A stretch of DNA of 5,749 nucleotides from Betaproteobacteria bacterium. GTDB lineage: Bacteria; Desulfobacterota; Desulfovibrionia; Desulfovibrionales; Desulfovibrionaceae. The notes under the pieces were generated by a model. The model was not told where the DNA came from. It saw only the letters and a list, made by a program, of their open reading frames with translations, and made no database searches. Shown in pieces: positions 1-5,749 of this stretch (its first letter is position 1; every line of letters starts with the position of its first letter). The translations under genes were made by a program, and so were the position numbers. The DNA lies in contig WRKB01000216.1 of assembly GCA_009778295.1 (NCBI GenBank), positions 1 to 5,749 of the forward strand, written 5' to 3'.

Positions 1-29
1 ACCTTTACATTCCTGGCGCGTTTCAATAA
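1..29 (+). CDS. Possible 3' end of an upstream gene (last 8 codons)
   Basis: In the third frame the window opens with codons reading LYIPGAFQ and then TAA at 27-29, which leaves a 38-base gap before the next start codon. That spacing would suit an operon partner of the dehydrogenase that follows. The other two forward frames also stay open past this point: frame 1 runs to a TGA at 112-114 with an unprotein-like His/Arg-rich composition, and frame 2 is the dehydrogenase's own frame. The fragment is too short to assign a family. It is listed only because it is the most natural stop before the dehydrogenase's ribosome binding site. Confidence 0.25.
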
Positions 30-67
30 GCCATCCGTCAGGCGCGCCTGCACAGCGGAGACCGGGC

Positions 68-973
68 ATGAAAATAGCCATCACCACATCCAGTTTTGCT
101 CGCTACAGCGATGAACCGCTTGATCTCCTGCGCAAACGCGGTATCGGCTATGTCCTTAATGATAAGGGCCGTGTTTTGACCGAGGACGAAGCCAGAGATA
201 TCCTGCAGGGCTGCATCGGGGTGGCCGCAGGCACTGAAAAACTCAGCCGCCGCGTTTTGGATGCCTGCCCGGATTTGCAGGTCATTTCTCGTTGCGGCAC
301 CGGCATGGACAGCGTGGATCTCGCGGCGGCCAGAGCAAGGGGTATTGCCGTACGCAATACACCTGATGGCCCGACATTGGCCGTGGCCGAGCTCACTCTG
401 GCGTACGCCCTGGATCTGCTGCGTTGCGTTACGCGAATGGATCGTGAATTGCGGGCCGGGACCTGGAAAAAACGCATGGGTTTTCTTCTGGAAGGGAAGA
501 AAATTGGCATCGTGGGTTTTGGTCACATAGGGCGAGCCACCGCCAAACTTTTCACAGCCTTCGGCGCACAGGTTGCCTTCGCGGATCCCTGTGTCTGCGA
601 CAGCGGTTACCAGAAAATGGAGCTTGATGCCTTATGTGCCTGGGCGCAGCTTATCAGCCTGCATTGCTCCGCGCCCCAAGACGCTCTGCCTGTGATGAGC
701 GCCGCACGCTTGGAACGCATGCAGCCGGGCTCCTGGCTTATCAATGCAGCACGTGGTGGACTTGTCGACGAGGAGGCGCTTTTCCGCCTGCTTCAGGCGG
801 GGCATCTTGCCGGCGCCGCAATTGATACGTTTACACGGGAGCCGTATGCCGGTCCGTTTGTGGGCCTTGATAACGTCATCCTCACTCCGCATATTGGTTC
901 GTATGCCCAAGAGGCGCGTATCCGCCAGGAAGTGGATACCATCAAAAATTTACTGGAAGAACTCGGGAAGTGA
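68..973 (+). CDS. D-2-hydroxyacid dehydrogenase, phosphoglycerate dehydrogenase-like
   Basis: A 301-residue NAD-dependent D-isomer-specific 2-hydroxyacid dehydrogenase, expected to be cytosolic and to interconvert a D-2-hydroxyacid and its 2-keto acid. The N-terminal substrate domain carries the conserved stretch SRCGTGMDSVDL. The inserted Rossmann domain has the glycine motif GFGHIG at residues 150-155 and Asp173 at the end of the second strand, which favours NAD over NADP. The catalytic set is visible: Arg229 in AARGG, Glu258 in TREPY and His275 in TPHIGS. The length is that of the short form without the C-terminal ACT regulatory domain of classical SerA, so a role in serine synthesis is not implied. 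The ATG at 68 is chosen because GGAG at 57-60 lies 7 bases upstream. The HAD phosphatase gene follows after 3 bases. That pairing is seen in acid-sugar or surface-polysaccharide clusters, where the substrate would be a sugar acid; this is inference, and the true substrate cannot be read from the sequence. Confidence 0.9.
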   Translation: MKIAITTSSFARYSDEPLDLLRKRGIGYVLNDKGRVLTEDEARDILQGCIGVAAGTEKLSRRVLDACPDLQVISRCGTGMDSVDLAAARARGIAVRNTPDGPTLAVAELTLAYALDLLRCVTRMDRELRAGTWKKRMGFLLEGKKIGIVGFGHIGRATAKLFTAFGAQVAFADPCVCDSGYQKMELDALCAWAQLISLHCSAPQDALPVMSAARLERMQPGSWLINAARGGLVDEEALFRLLQAGHLAGAAIDTFTREPYAGPFVGLDNVILTPHIGSYAQEARIRQEVDTIKNLLEELGK

Positions 974-976
974 TGT

Positions 977-1609
977 ATGGCGCTTTCCTGCATAGTATTC
1001 GATTGTGACGGTGTTATTTTGGAGAGTGTATCCGTAAAAACACGTGCGTTTGCCCGCATAGCCGAGCCCTTCGGTCCCGAGGCCGTGGACAAATTGGTTA
1101 TGTACCACAAGGTGCATGGAGGAGTGAGCCGTTATAAGAAATTTGAGTGGCTGTACCGCGAAGTCTTGGGACGTGAGATTACTCAGAAAGAACTTGAGGC
1201 TCTTGGCCGCCGGTATGTTGAAATAGCCTTCGAGGAGCTTTGCCGTTGTACTCTGGTGCCCGGTGTCGAAGATGTCCTCAAACGCTGGAACGGCTTGGTT
1301 CCTATGTATGTCTGTTCGGGTGCGCCGCATGAAGAACTGAATATCATTTTGCGAGGCCGCGGACTTAACCGGTATTTTACAGGAATTTACGGTTCGCCGC
1401 CCGCCAAGGCCGAATTACTGCACAGCATACTCGACTTGGCTGAGGCAGATCCCGCACAAACGGTCATGGTTGGAGACAGCATTACAGACCTGGACGCCGC
1501 TGAAGCTGTGGGCACGCTTTTCTATGGTCGCGGAAGTGAGCTGAAAGGCGGCAGCTTCCCTTGGGGCGAGGATCTTACGGGCTTGAATGCGTGGCTCGAG
1601 TCGTTATAA
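977..1609 (+). CDS. HAD-superfamily hydrolase, phosphoglycolate phosphatase-like
   Basis: A 210-residue soluble haloacid dehalogenase-type phosphatase. All four HAD motifs are present: motif I DCDGV with nucleophile Asp9 and acid/base Asp11, motif II Ser114 in VCSGAP, motif III Lys144 in PPAKAE, and motif IV GDSITD with Asp167 and Asp171 for magnesium. The helical stretch between motif I and motif II (about residues 17-90) fits the small alpha-helical cap of subfamily I, as in phosphoglycolate and beta-phosphoglucomutase-type enzymes. The start at 977 follows GGGAAG (965-970) with 6 bases between and lies 3 bases after the dehydrogenase stop, so the two are probably translated from one message. 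The earlier overlapping ATG at 973 is out of frame and soon hits a stop. The substrate is unknown. From its neighbour, a phosphorylated sugar or hydroxyacid is plausible, but this is inference. The gene is intact and ends just before a likely terminator. Confidence 0.9.
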   Translation: MALSCIVFDCDGVILESVSVKTRAFARIAEPFGPEAVDKLVMYHKVHGGVSRYKKFEWLYREVLGREITQKELEALGRRYVEIAFEELCRCTLVPGVEDVLKRWNGLVPMYVCSGAPHEELNIILRGRGLNRYFTGIYGSPPAKAELLHSILDLAEADPAQTVMVGDSITDLDAAEAVGTLFYGRGSELKGGSFPWGEDLTGLNAWLESL

Positions 1610-1628
1610 TTTTTTGACAGGTATATTG

Positions 1629-1674
1629 AACGCTTTTGGCAGGGCGGAACCGCAAAATGCGTTCGTTATTTTTT
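1629..1674 (+). terminator. Probable rho-independent terminator after the HAD gene
   Basis: The arm AACGCTTTTG (1629-1638) can pair with CAAAATGCGTT (1653-1663), giving about 10 base pairs with one bulged T at 1658 and a GC-rich loop. Two bases later comes TTATTTTTT (1666-1674). The T-run is only on the 3' side for the + strand, so it should stop the dehydrogenase/HAD transcript and not the opposing gene that ends at 1684. The stem is fairly AT-rich in the middle, so its strength is uncertain. Confidence 0.55.
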
Positions 1675-1683
1675 AGATGCGGC

Positions 1684-2010
1684 TTATGCATGGGGTTTGC
1701 CGCATTTGGGGCACACCCGCTCATGATCCCAGACCGTGCTGCCGCAATATGCGCACGGCGTTCCCACAGGTTCTCCCACAGCTTGGCGGCAGTATGCGCA
1801 AATACTGGCCTGCCAGGGAATGATGCGCAGGCAGTGCGGACACACGCGGCTGATTCCCGGCTTTGGAAGCGCGGGGAGTGCCAACAACACCAGCACCAAA
1901 AGCGGCATCATACCGCAGGTTATGGTCCAGCCCAGCACATTGCGGCCCTTGTTGCCCGACACCAAGCCTCCCATCAAGCCGCCTACAATCATCAGAATGG
2001 CAAATTGCAT
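1684..2010 (-). CDS. Small membrane protein with two zinc ribbons
   Basis: A 108-residue protein of unknown function. Residues about 3-18 and 25-48 are hydrophobic and likely form two membrane segments, joined by a short turn with the GNKGR motif common in small membrane proteins of this kind. The cytosolic tail then carries two four-cysteine zinc ribbons: Cys57/Cys60 with Cys71/Cys74, and Cys86/Cys89 with Cys100/Cys103. Each is a CxxC pair separated by ten residues from a second CxxC pair. A longer reading from an ATG at 2133 exists, but it would overlap the start of the divergent acyltransferase gene and adds a charged, unremarkable leader. The ATG at 2010 begins directly with the membrane segment and has AGGGA about 8 bases upstream, so it is preferred. 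The gene stands alone on the - strand, convergent with the HAD gene. Zinc-ribbon tails of this sort may bind protein or nucleic acid, but no role can be assigned. Confidence 0.8.
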   Translation of the reverse strand: MQFAILMIVGGLMGGLVSGNKGRNVLGWTITCGMMPLLVLVLLALPALPKPGISRVCPHCLRIIPWQASICAYCRQAVGEPVGTPCAYCGSTVWDHERVCPKCGKPHA

Positions 2011-2106
2011 AGCTTGTTTCCCTGTTTGGCTCCCCGCCGGGTGGATTTTGTCGGCTGACTCTCTCGTCAAGATATAGTAAATCATGTTGAACGCCAAGGA
2101 GAACGT
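2011..2106. promoter_or_regulatory. Divergent intergenic region, probable promoters for both sides
   Basis: This 96-base gap separates the - strand zinc-ribbon gene from the + strand acyltransferase gene, so it should hold their promoters. On the + strand TATAGT at 2073-2078 resembles a -10 box, with only a weak -35 candidate, TTGTCG at 2048-2053, at a long 19-base spacing. On the - strand TTGACG (complement of 2065-2070) resembles a -35 box, but no good -10 follows at 17 bases. AAGGAG at 2096-2101 is a strong ribosome binding site 5 bases before the ATG at 2107. The promoter assignment rests on layout more than on the motifs. Confidence 0.35.
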
Positions 2107-2778
2107 ATGCGCTATCTCCTGCAAAAGTTGCACATTTGTTGCGCAACACCACGGGATTTTTTATGTTTACTTGTCATTCGCGGGCAGATTTGGTGGAGCG
2201 CTTTTTGGGGGACGCTGGGTCTGCGCTGTAAGGCGGCCTTACTCGGCATTGAATGCGGGAGTGGAGTGCGGGCCGCCGGTGCCGTCATTTTGGCCCGCTG
2301 GCCCAAAAGCCGCATCCATATCGGTGCCGGTGCAAGCCTTGTATCTTGCTCCCGCCGTGCCACAGCGGCCGTGGTGGCTCCTGTGCGTCTTAAAACCCTC
2401 GGCCCGGAAGCGGCGATCGTGCTGGAGCAGGGCGTGGAACTGAGCGGCACGTCCATTGCGGCGCGCTCGAAAACCATACATATCGGAGCGCATACGATGA
2501 TTGCTCCTGGGTGTGTGCTGGTAGATTCCGATTTTCATGCGCCTTGGCCGCCAGAGCGGCGGCATATTGATCCCGGCTACGATCGTGACGCCGGAATAGA
2601 AATCGGCGATCACGTCTGGATCGGCATGCGTTGTTGTATCCTTAAAGGAGTGCGCATTGGCCGAGGCAGCATTGTGGCAGCAGGAAGCATCGTGGTACAT
2701 GACGTGCCTGAGAATTGCCTGGCCGCCGGAGTTCCGGCCCGTGTTGTCAGGGCATTTGGAAAGGAAGATTTTGGGTGA
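2107..2778 (+). CDS. Hexapeptide-repeat acyltransferase (sugar O-acetyltransferase-like)
   Basis: A 223-residue left-handed beta-helix acyltransferase of the WcaF/WbbJ/maltose acetyltransferase type, which usually moves an acetyl group from acetyl-CoA to a sugar hydroxyl. Hexapeptide repeats begin around IHIGAGASL (residues about 70-80), return at IHIGAHTMIAPGCVLVD, and run through IEIGDHVWIGMRCCILKGV (164-182) and IGRGSIVAAGSIVVHDV (184-200). The typical closing signature AAGVPARVVR lies at 206-215. The loop DSDFHAPWPPERR places His144 as the likely catalytic base, as in the family. The N-terminal 45 residues are hydrophobic and aromatic, possibly membrane-associating. The start is set by AAGGAG 5 bases upstream of the ATG. 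The stop overlaps the next gene's GTG start by 4 bases. The likely role is decoration of a surface glycan, in line with the upstream dehydrogenase/phosphatase pair; the acceptor is unknown. Confidence 0.88.
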   Translation: MRYLLQKLHICCATPRDFLCLLVIRGQIWWSAFWGTLGLRCKAALLGIECGSGVRAAGAVILARWPKSRIHIGAGASLVSCSRRATAAVVAPVRLKTLGPEAAIVLEQGVELSGTSIAARSKTIHIGAHTMIAPGCVLVDSDFHAPWPPERRHIDPGYDRDAGIEIGDHVWIGMRCCILKGVRIGRGSIVAAGSIVVHDVPENCLAAGVPARVVRAFGKEDFG

Positions 2779-3320
2779 ATATACGTTACATGGTGCTTGA
2801 TGTGGAAACCCGCCGCAGCGCCAGGGAGGTCGGCGGCTGGCACAGGGCAGGAGCTATGGGCGTGAGTGTCGCTGTGCTGTATGACGCCGGTACGAACGCC
2901 TTTTTGCCTTTTGAACAGCATGCGTTGCCCGAGATGTTCCGTTGGTTGATACAGGCGGATTTGGTAGTGGGATTCAATATTCTCGGCTTTGACTACGCGG
3001 TGCTGCAAGCTTTCGCCGATATCAGGCTGAAAGATTTGCCTACCCTGGATATGCTTACGCACGTACATAGGCAGTTGGGACGCAGAGTTTCGCTGGACAA
3101 CCTGGCGCAGGCAACCCTGCACGAAAGGAAAAGCGCCGACGGGATGGCGGCTCTGCGCTGGTGGAAGGAAGGAAAGCTGGCGCAGATAGCTGAATATTGC
3201 AAAATGGATGTGGACATCACCCGCCGTCTGTACTTGTACGGCAGTGAACACGGGCATGTATTCTGCTCGAATACGCGGGGCGAGCGGATGTGTGTGCCTG
3301 CGCTGTGGAGTGCTGCTTGA
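2775..3320 (+). CDS. DEDDy-type 3'-5' exonuclease (ribonuclease H-like fold)
   Basis: A 181-residue single-domain protein with the DnaQ/ribonuclease H-like exonuclease motifs. Exo I is LDVET with Asp9 and Glu11, Exo II is VGFNILGFDY with Asp73, and Exo III is YCKMDVDI with Tyr141 and Asp145, giving the DEDDy arrangement for two-metal 3'-5' cleavage. It resembles the YprB-type or PolB-exonuclease-like stand-alone domains more than DnaQ itself. A GTG at 2775 in a GTGA overlap with the acyltransferase stop is chosen as start: the purine-rich AAGGA at 2761-2765 lies 9 bases upstream, and translational coupling is likely. An ATG at 2790 (residue 6) is an alternative and would put the Exo I aspartate at residue 4. 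Whether it acts on DNA or RNA cannot be told from the sequence. Its downstream neighbour is an EndoQ-helicase fusion, so a DNA end-processing role is a reasonable inference. All key residues are intact. Confidence 0.85.
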   Translation: MNIRYMVLDVETRRSAREVGGWHRAGAMGVSVAVLYDAGTNAFLPFEQHALPEMFRWLIQADLVVGFNILGFDYAVLQAFADIRLKDLPTLDMLTHVHRQLGRRVSLDNLAQATLHERKSADGMAALRWWKEGKLAQIAEYCKMDVDITRRLYLYGSEHGHVFCSNTRGERMCVPALWSAA

Positions 3321-3360
3321 AGAGAAGGGCTTGAGTTTCTTTGCTCTGTACTGTATCTCG

Positions 3361-3390
3361 AAAATATCTATAGTCCGTCTATAGTATTTT
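3361..3390. repeat. Bulged palindrome with internal TCTATAG direct repeat
   Basis: AAAATATCTATAG (3361-3373) and CTATAGTATTTT (3379-3390) are inverted copies differing by one extra T at 3367, around a 5-base centre TCCGT. The same bases also give a direct repeat, TCTATAG at 3367-3373 and 3378-3384, with an 11-base period, close to one helical turn. Two TATAGT hexamers (3370-3375, 3381-3386) resemble -10 boxes, but neither has a good -35. The element lies 20 bases before the EndoQ-helicase start in a 90-base gap, so it could be an operator or promoter for that gene, or a weak AT-rich transcription-stopping hairpin after the exonuclease. It does not look like a LexA box. Confidence 0.5.
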
Positions 3391-3410
3391 CAGGCGCCGC
3401 AAGGTTTTTT

Positions 3411-5749
3411 ATGCTATTTATAGCGGATTTACATATCCACTCCCGGTTTTCGCGGGCCACCAGCAAGCAATTGCATGCGCCTTTGCTGGCAGCTTGGGCT
3501 GCCGTTAAGGGGGTTACCGTACTGGGCACGGGAGATTTTACCCACCCCGTCTGGCGGGCTGAGTTGCGGGAAGCATTGACCCTGGATGAGGCATCCGGTC
3601 TCTACCGTCTGAAAGATCCTACGCAGGCCGCGCGCTTGCTGCCGCAGTTCGCGTCTTTTGCGGGGCGTCTGCCCCAGCCGTTTTTTATGCTCCAGGCGGA
3701 AATAAGCAACATCTATAAACGTGGCGGCCAAGTGCGCAAGGTGCATAATCTGGTGTACATGCCGGATTTCGACGCGGCTGAGCGCCTGTGCGGCCGTCTT
3801 GAGCAGATAGGCAATCTTTCGTCTGACGGACGACCTATTCTGGGACTGGACAGTCGGCATCTTCTGGAAATGGTGTTGGAAACGGACAGCCGGGCCGCAC
3901 TTATTCCGGCCCATATCTGGACGCCCTGGTTCTCGCTTTTCGGCTCTAAATCCGGCTTTGACCGCATTGAGGATTGCTACGGCGATCTGACGGGAGAGAT
4001 CTTCGCGCTTGAAACCGGACTTTCCTCTGATCCGGCCATGAACCGTCTTTGGAGCGCGTTGGATCGTTTCCGTATGGTTTCCAATTCAGATGCCCATTCC
4101 GGGGAAAAACTGGGCAGAGAAACTAATCGCTTTGTCGGCATGCCTTCTTATGACGGCATTTTTCATGCCCTGCGTAAACGTCCGGCTTCCTGCGAATTTG
4201 CGGGCACCTTGGAATTCTATCCTCAGGAGGGAAAATACCATCTTGATGGGCATAGGGACTGCAACATCGCGCTTGAACCCCATGAGAGCCTGAAACTGAA
4301 AAATATCTGTCCGGTCTGCGGCAAGCCTCTGACTGTGGGCGTGCTGCACCGTGTACTTGCCTTGGCGGACCGAGATACCCCGGCACAACTTGATGAGCCT
4401 GATTTTGCCTCTCTCATCCCCTTGCCGGAAGTATTGAACGAGCTGCTCGGCGTGGGCGTTAAAAGCCGTAAGCTTGCTGAACGGTACGCCGCACTTCTGG
4501 AACGCTTCGGACCAGAGCTGCAGATTTTACACACAACGCCGATTTCGGAACTGCGTCGGTACTGGGATTTGTTCGGCGAAGCCATAGAAAGGATGCGTAG
4601 CGGAAAGGTAATCATCCAGGGGGGGTACGATGGCGAATACGGCGTAATACGCGTTTTCGATGCAGACGAACGCCGGGCCTTCGCAGATAGCGGCAAACAT
4701 CGCGCAGTGTTGTTGGATGTGAAGCCGTCCGCCAAGAAGGGGAGAGCGTTCCCTCGCCTCCTTGGTCAGGGAGTTGACTCTCCCCCTATGGGCAGCCTCT
4801 CTCCTCAAAACGAGAATATGTTGTCGGAACAGGCCGCTGAGGGAGTTGCTCCCTTGGTGGAAGATTTGGGAAAAACAGGGCTTCTCCAAGAGCAAGCCGG
4901 GCCTCCGCTTCTGCGCTTTTCTCCGGAACAGCGTGCCGCGTTTGAGATCTGGCCGCACCCCGTACTAGTGCTGGCCGGGCCGGGGGCAGGCAAAACGCGC
5001 GTATTGATCGGGCGCCTTGCGTATTTGTTGCATCAGGGGGTGCGCGCCTCGCAGATTGTGGCCTTGACCTTCACGCGGCGTGCGGCGAGTGAGCTTGAGG
5101 AGCGTCTGCGCCATGCTCTCGGCTCCGATATCCGCATGCCCACGGCCGATACGCTGCATGCCCTGGCTTACAGCATGTGGCACAAATTGAGTACGCAGCC
5201 GCCCATGCTGCTCTCCGAGGACGCAGCACTGCGCTTGTTTCGGGCTGTGAATCCCGATGTGCCCGCTCGCCGCCTTCGTAAGGACTGGGAACGTCTTTCC
5301 CTGGCGCGGGAGCGCCTTCAACCCTGCCCGGAAGATGTTTTGCCCGCGCGAGAGCGCTATAATGATGCCAAGGCGGAGTTGGGTCTTGCGGATTACACCG
5401 ATTTGCTGGAATTTTGGCTGGCGCGGCTGGAAGATGGCGCGTCACGTCCTTGGCGGCATGTACTGGTTGATGAAGTACAGGACCTTTCCCCGCTGCAATG
5501 GGCACTCATTCGTGCCCTGCTCCCCTTGGACGGGCAAGGATTTTTTGGTATCGGCGACCCGGATCAGTCGATTTACGCCTTTCGCGGCGCCCAGCCCGAA
5601 CTGCTTGCGGTCTTGCGGGCGGTTTGGCCGGAGATGACACTTTTCCGTCTTGAGCGAAGTTATCGCAGCGTACCGGACGTGCTGGCTTTTGCAAACGCCA
5701 TTCTGAATCAAAAAGAAGGATGCAATCCCTTGCGTGCCGGCCGGGATGG
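3411..5749 (+). CDS. Endonuclease Q-like PHP nuclease fused to UvrD-type helicase (partial, 3' end missing)
   Basis: One frame stays open from the ATG at 3411 to the window edge, giving 779 complete codons with no stop. AAGG at 3401-3404 lies 6 bases upstream. Residues 1-420 match endonuclease Q, which nicks DNA 5' to uracil, hypoxanthine, xanthine and abasic sites. The PHP metal-binding residues are all visible: His8 and His10 (DLHIHS), Asp42 and His45 (GTGDFTHP), Glu97, His112, His168 (PAHIWTPW), and Asp227/His229 (SNSDAHS). The zinc region follows with His277 and/or His281, Cys284, Cys300 and Cys303, then LTVGVLHRV and GGYDGEYG (404-411). Residues about 438-501 are a Pro/Gly/Gln-rich linker. 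From 503 a superfamily 1A helicase begins: Q motif FSPEQRAAF, Walker A GPGAGKT (523-529), motif Ia LTFTRRAA, motif Ib TADTLHAL, motif II VDEVQD (686-691), motif III GDPDQSIYAFRG (715-726) and motif IV LERSYRS (747-753). Motifs V and VI lie beyond the window. Both modules look active; the joint role in repair of deaminated DNA is inferred. Confidence 0.9.
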   Translation, partial: MLFIADLHIHSRFSRATSKQLHAPLLAAWAAVKGVTVLGTGDFTHPVWRAELREALTLDEASGLYRLKDPTQAARLLPQFASFAGRLPQPFFMLQAEISNIYKRGGQVRKVHNLVYMPDFDAAERLCGRLEQIGNLSSDGRPILGLDSRHLLEMVLETDSRAALIPAHIWTPWFSLFGSKSGFDRIEDCYGDLTGEIFALETGLSSDPAMNRLWSALDRFRMVSNSDAHSGEKLGRETNRFVGMPSYDGIFHALRKRPASCEFAGTLEFYPQEGKYHLDGHRDCNIALEPHESLKLKNICPVCGKPLTVGVLHRVLALADRDTPAQLDEPDFASLIPLPEVLNELLGVGVKSRKLAERYAALLERFGPELQILHTTPISELRRYWDLFGEAIERMRSGKVIIQGGYDGEYGVIRVFDADERRAFADSGKHRAVLLDVKPSAKKGRAFPRLLGQGVDSPPMGSLSPQNENMLSEQAAEGVAPLVEDLGKTGLLQEQAGPPLLRFSPEQRAAFEIWPHPVLVLAGPGAGKTRVLIGRLAYLLHQGVRASQIVALTFTRRAASELEERLRHALGSDIRMPTADTLHALAYSMWHKLSTQPPMLLSEDAALRLFRAVNPDVPARRLRKDWERLSLARERLQPCPEDVLPARERYNDAKAELGLADYTDLLEFWLARLEDGASRPWRHVLVDEVQDLSPLQWALIRALLPLDGQGFFGIGDPDQSIYAFRGAQPELLAVLRAVWPEMTLFRLERSYRSVPDVLAFANAILNQKEGCNPLRAGRD

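Noticed and set aside
39..50. Perfect 12-base palindrome CAGGCGCGCCTG before the dehydrogenase gene.
   Set aside because: It is short, GC-rich and without a T-run or repeat partner. It can arise by chance in GC-rich DNA and gives no clear terminator or operator.
38..526. A 162-codon - strand open frame inside the dehydrogenase gene.
   Set aside because: It is antisense to a well-supported dehydrogenase, is rich in His, Ala and Gln as expected of a shadow frame, and has no family signature.
1614..1642. A perfect TTGACA (1614-1619) just after the HAD stop, resembling a -35 box on the + strand.
   Set aside because: No -10-like hexamer lies 16-18 bases downstream, there is no + strand gene to drive before 2107, and a likely terminator follows at once.
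2011..2133. An N-terminal extension of the zinc-ribbon protein by 41 residues from an ATG at 2133 on the - strand.
   Set aside because: It would overlap the start and ribosome binding site of the divergent acyltransferase gene, while the ATG at 2010 has its own AGGGA and begins with the membrane helix.
2715..2774. An upstream ATG at 2715 that would extend the exonuclease by 20 residues.
   Set aside because: The extension lies entirely inside the conserved end of the acyltransferase, and the GTGA overlap at 2775 gives the usual coupled start right before the Exo I motif.
2610..3257. A 215-codon open frame on the - strand opposite the acyltransferase and exonuclease.
   Set aside because: It lies wholly antisense to two genes with intact family motifs, and its translation shows no recognisable domain or ribosome binding site support.
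3321..3410. Possible small RNA or CRISPR-like repeat in the gap before the EndoQ-helicase gene.
   Set aside because: Only two short CTATAG copies are present, with no spacer array and no convincing promoter-plus-terminator pair around a structured RNA.

Overview
The window looks like chromosomal DNA from a moderately GC-rich, Gram-negative-type bacterium. The gene content suggests a sulfate-reducing Desulfovibrio-like deltaproteobacterium, but this is an impression from gene types and codon use, not a demonstrated assignment. There are six supportable protein genes (the last runs off the right edge) and possibly the last codons of a seventh at the left edge. I see no rRNA, tRNA, CRISPR array, insertion sequence or prophage gene.

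Left part (1-1609, + strand): a D-2-hydroxyacid dehydrogenase of the phosphoglycerate dehydrogenase type and a small HAD-family phosphatase lie three bases apart and almost certainly share one transcript. Such pairs often sit at the end of surface-sugar or acid-sugar gene clusters. A hairpin followed by a T-run (1629-1674) probably ends this transcript.

Middle (1684-2778): a short membrane protein with two zinc ribbons is encoded on the - strand. It is divergent, across a gap of about 100 bases, from a + strand hexapeptide-repeat acyltransferase of the sugar O-acetyltransferase type.

Right part (2775-5749, + strand): the acyltransferase overlaps by 4 bases a DEDDy-type 3'-5' exonuclease with all its acidic motifs. 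After a 90-base gap holding a bulged palindrome comes the most interesting gene. It is one open frame of at least 779 codons that joins a complete endonuclease Q-like module (PHP metal centre plus zinc-finger region) to a UvrD/Rep-type superfamily 1 helicase, cut by the window end after motif IV. EndoQ nicks DNA 5' to deaminated bases and abasic sites. A nicking enzyme fused to an unwinding motor, next to a 3'-5' exonuclease, suggests a compact repair route for deaminated DNA. The domains are read from the sequence; their cooperation is inference.
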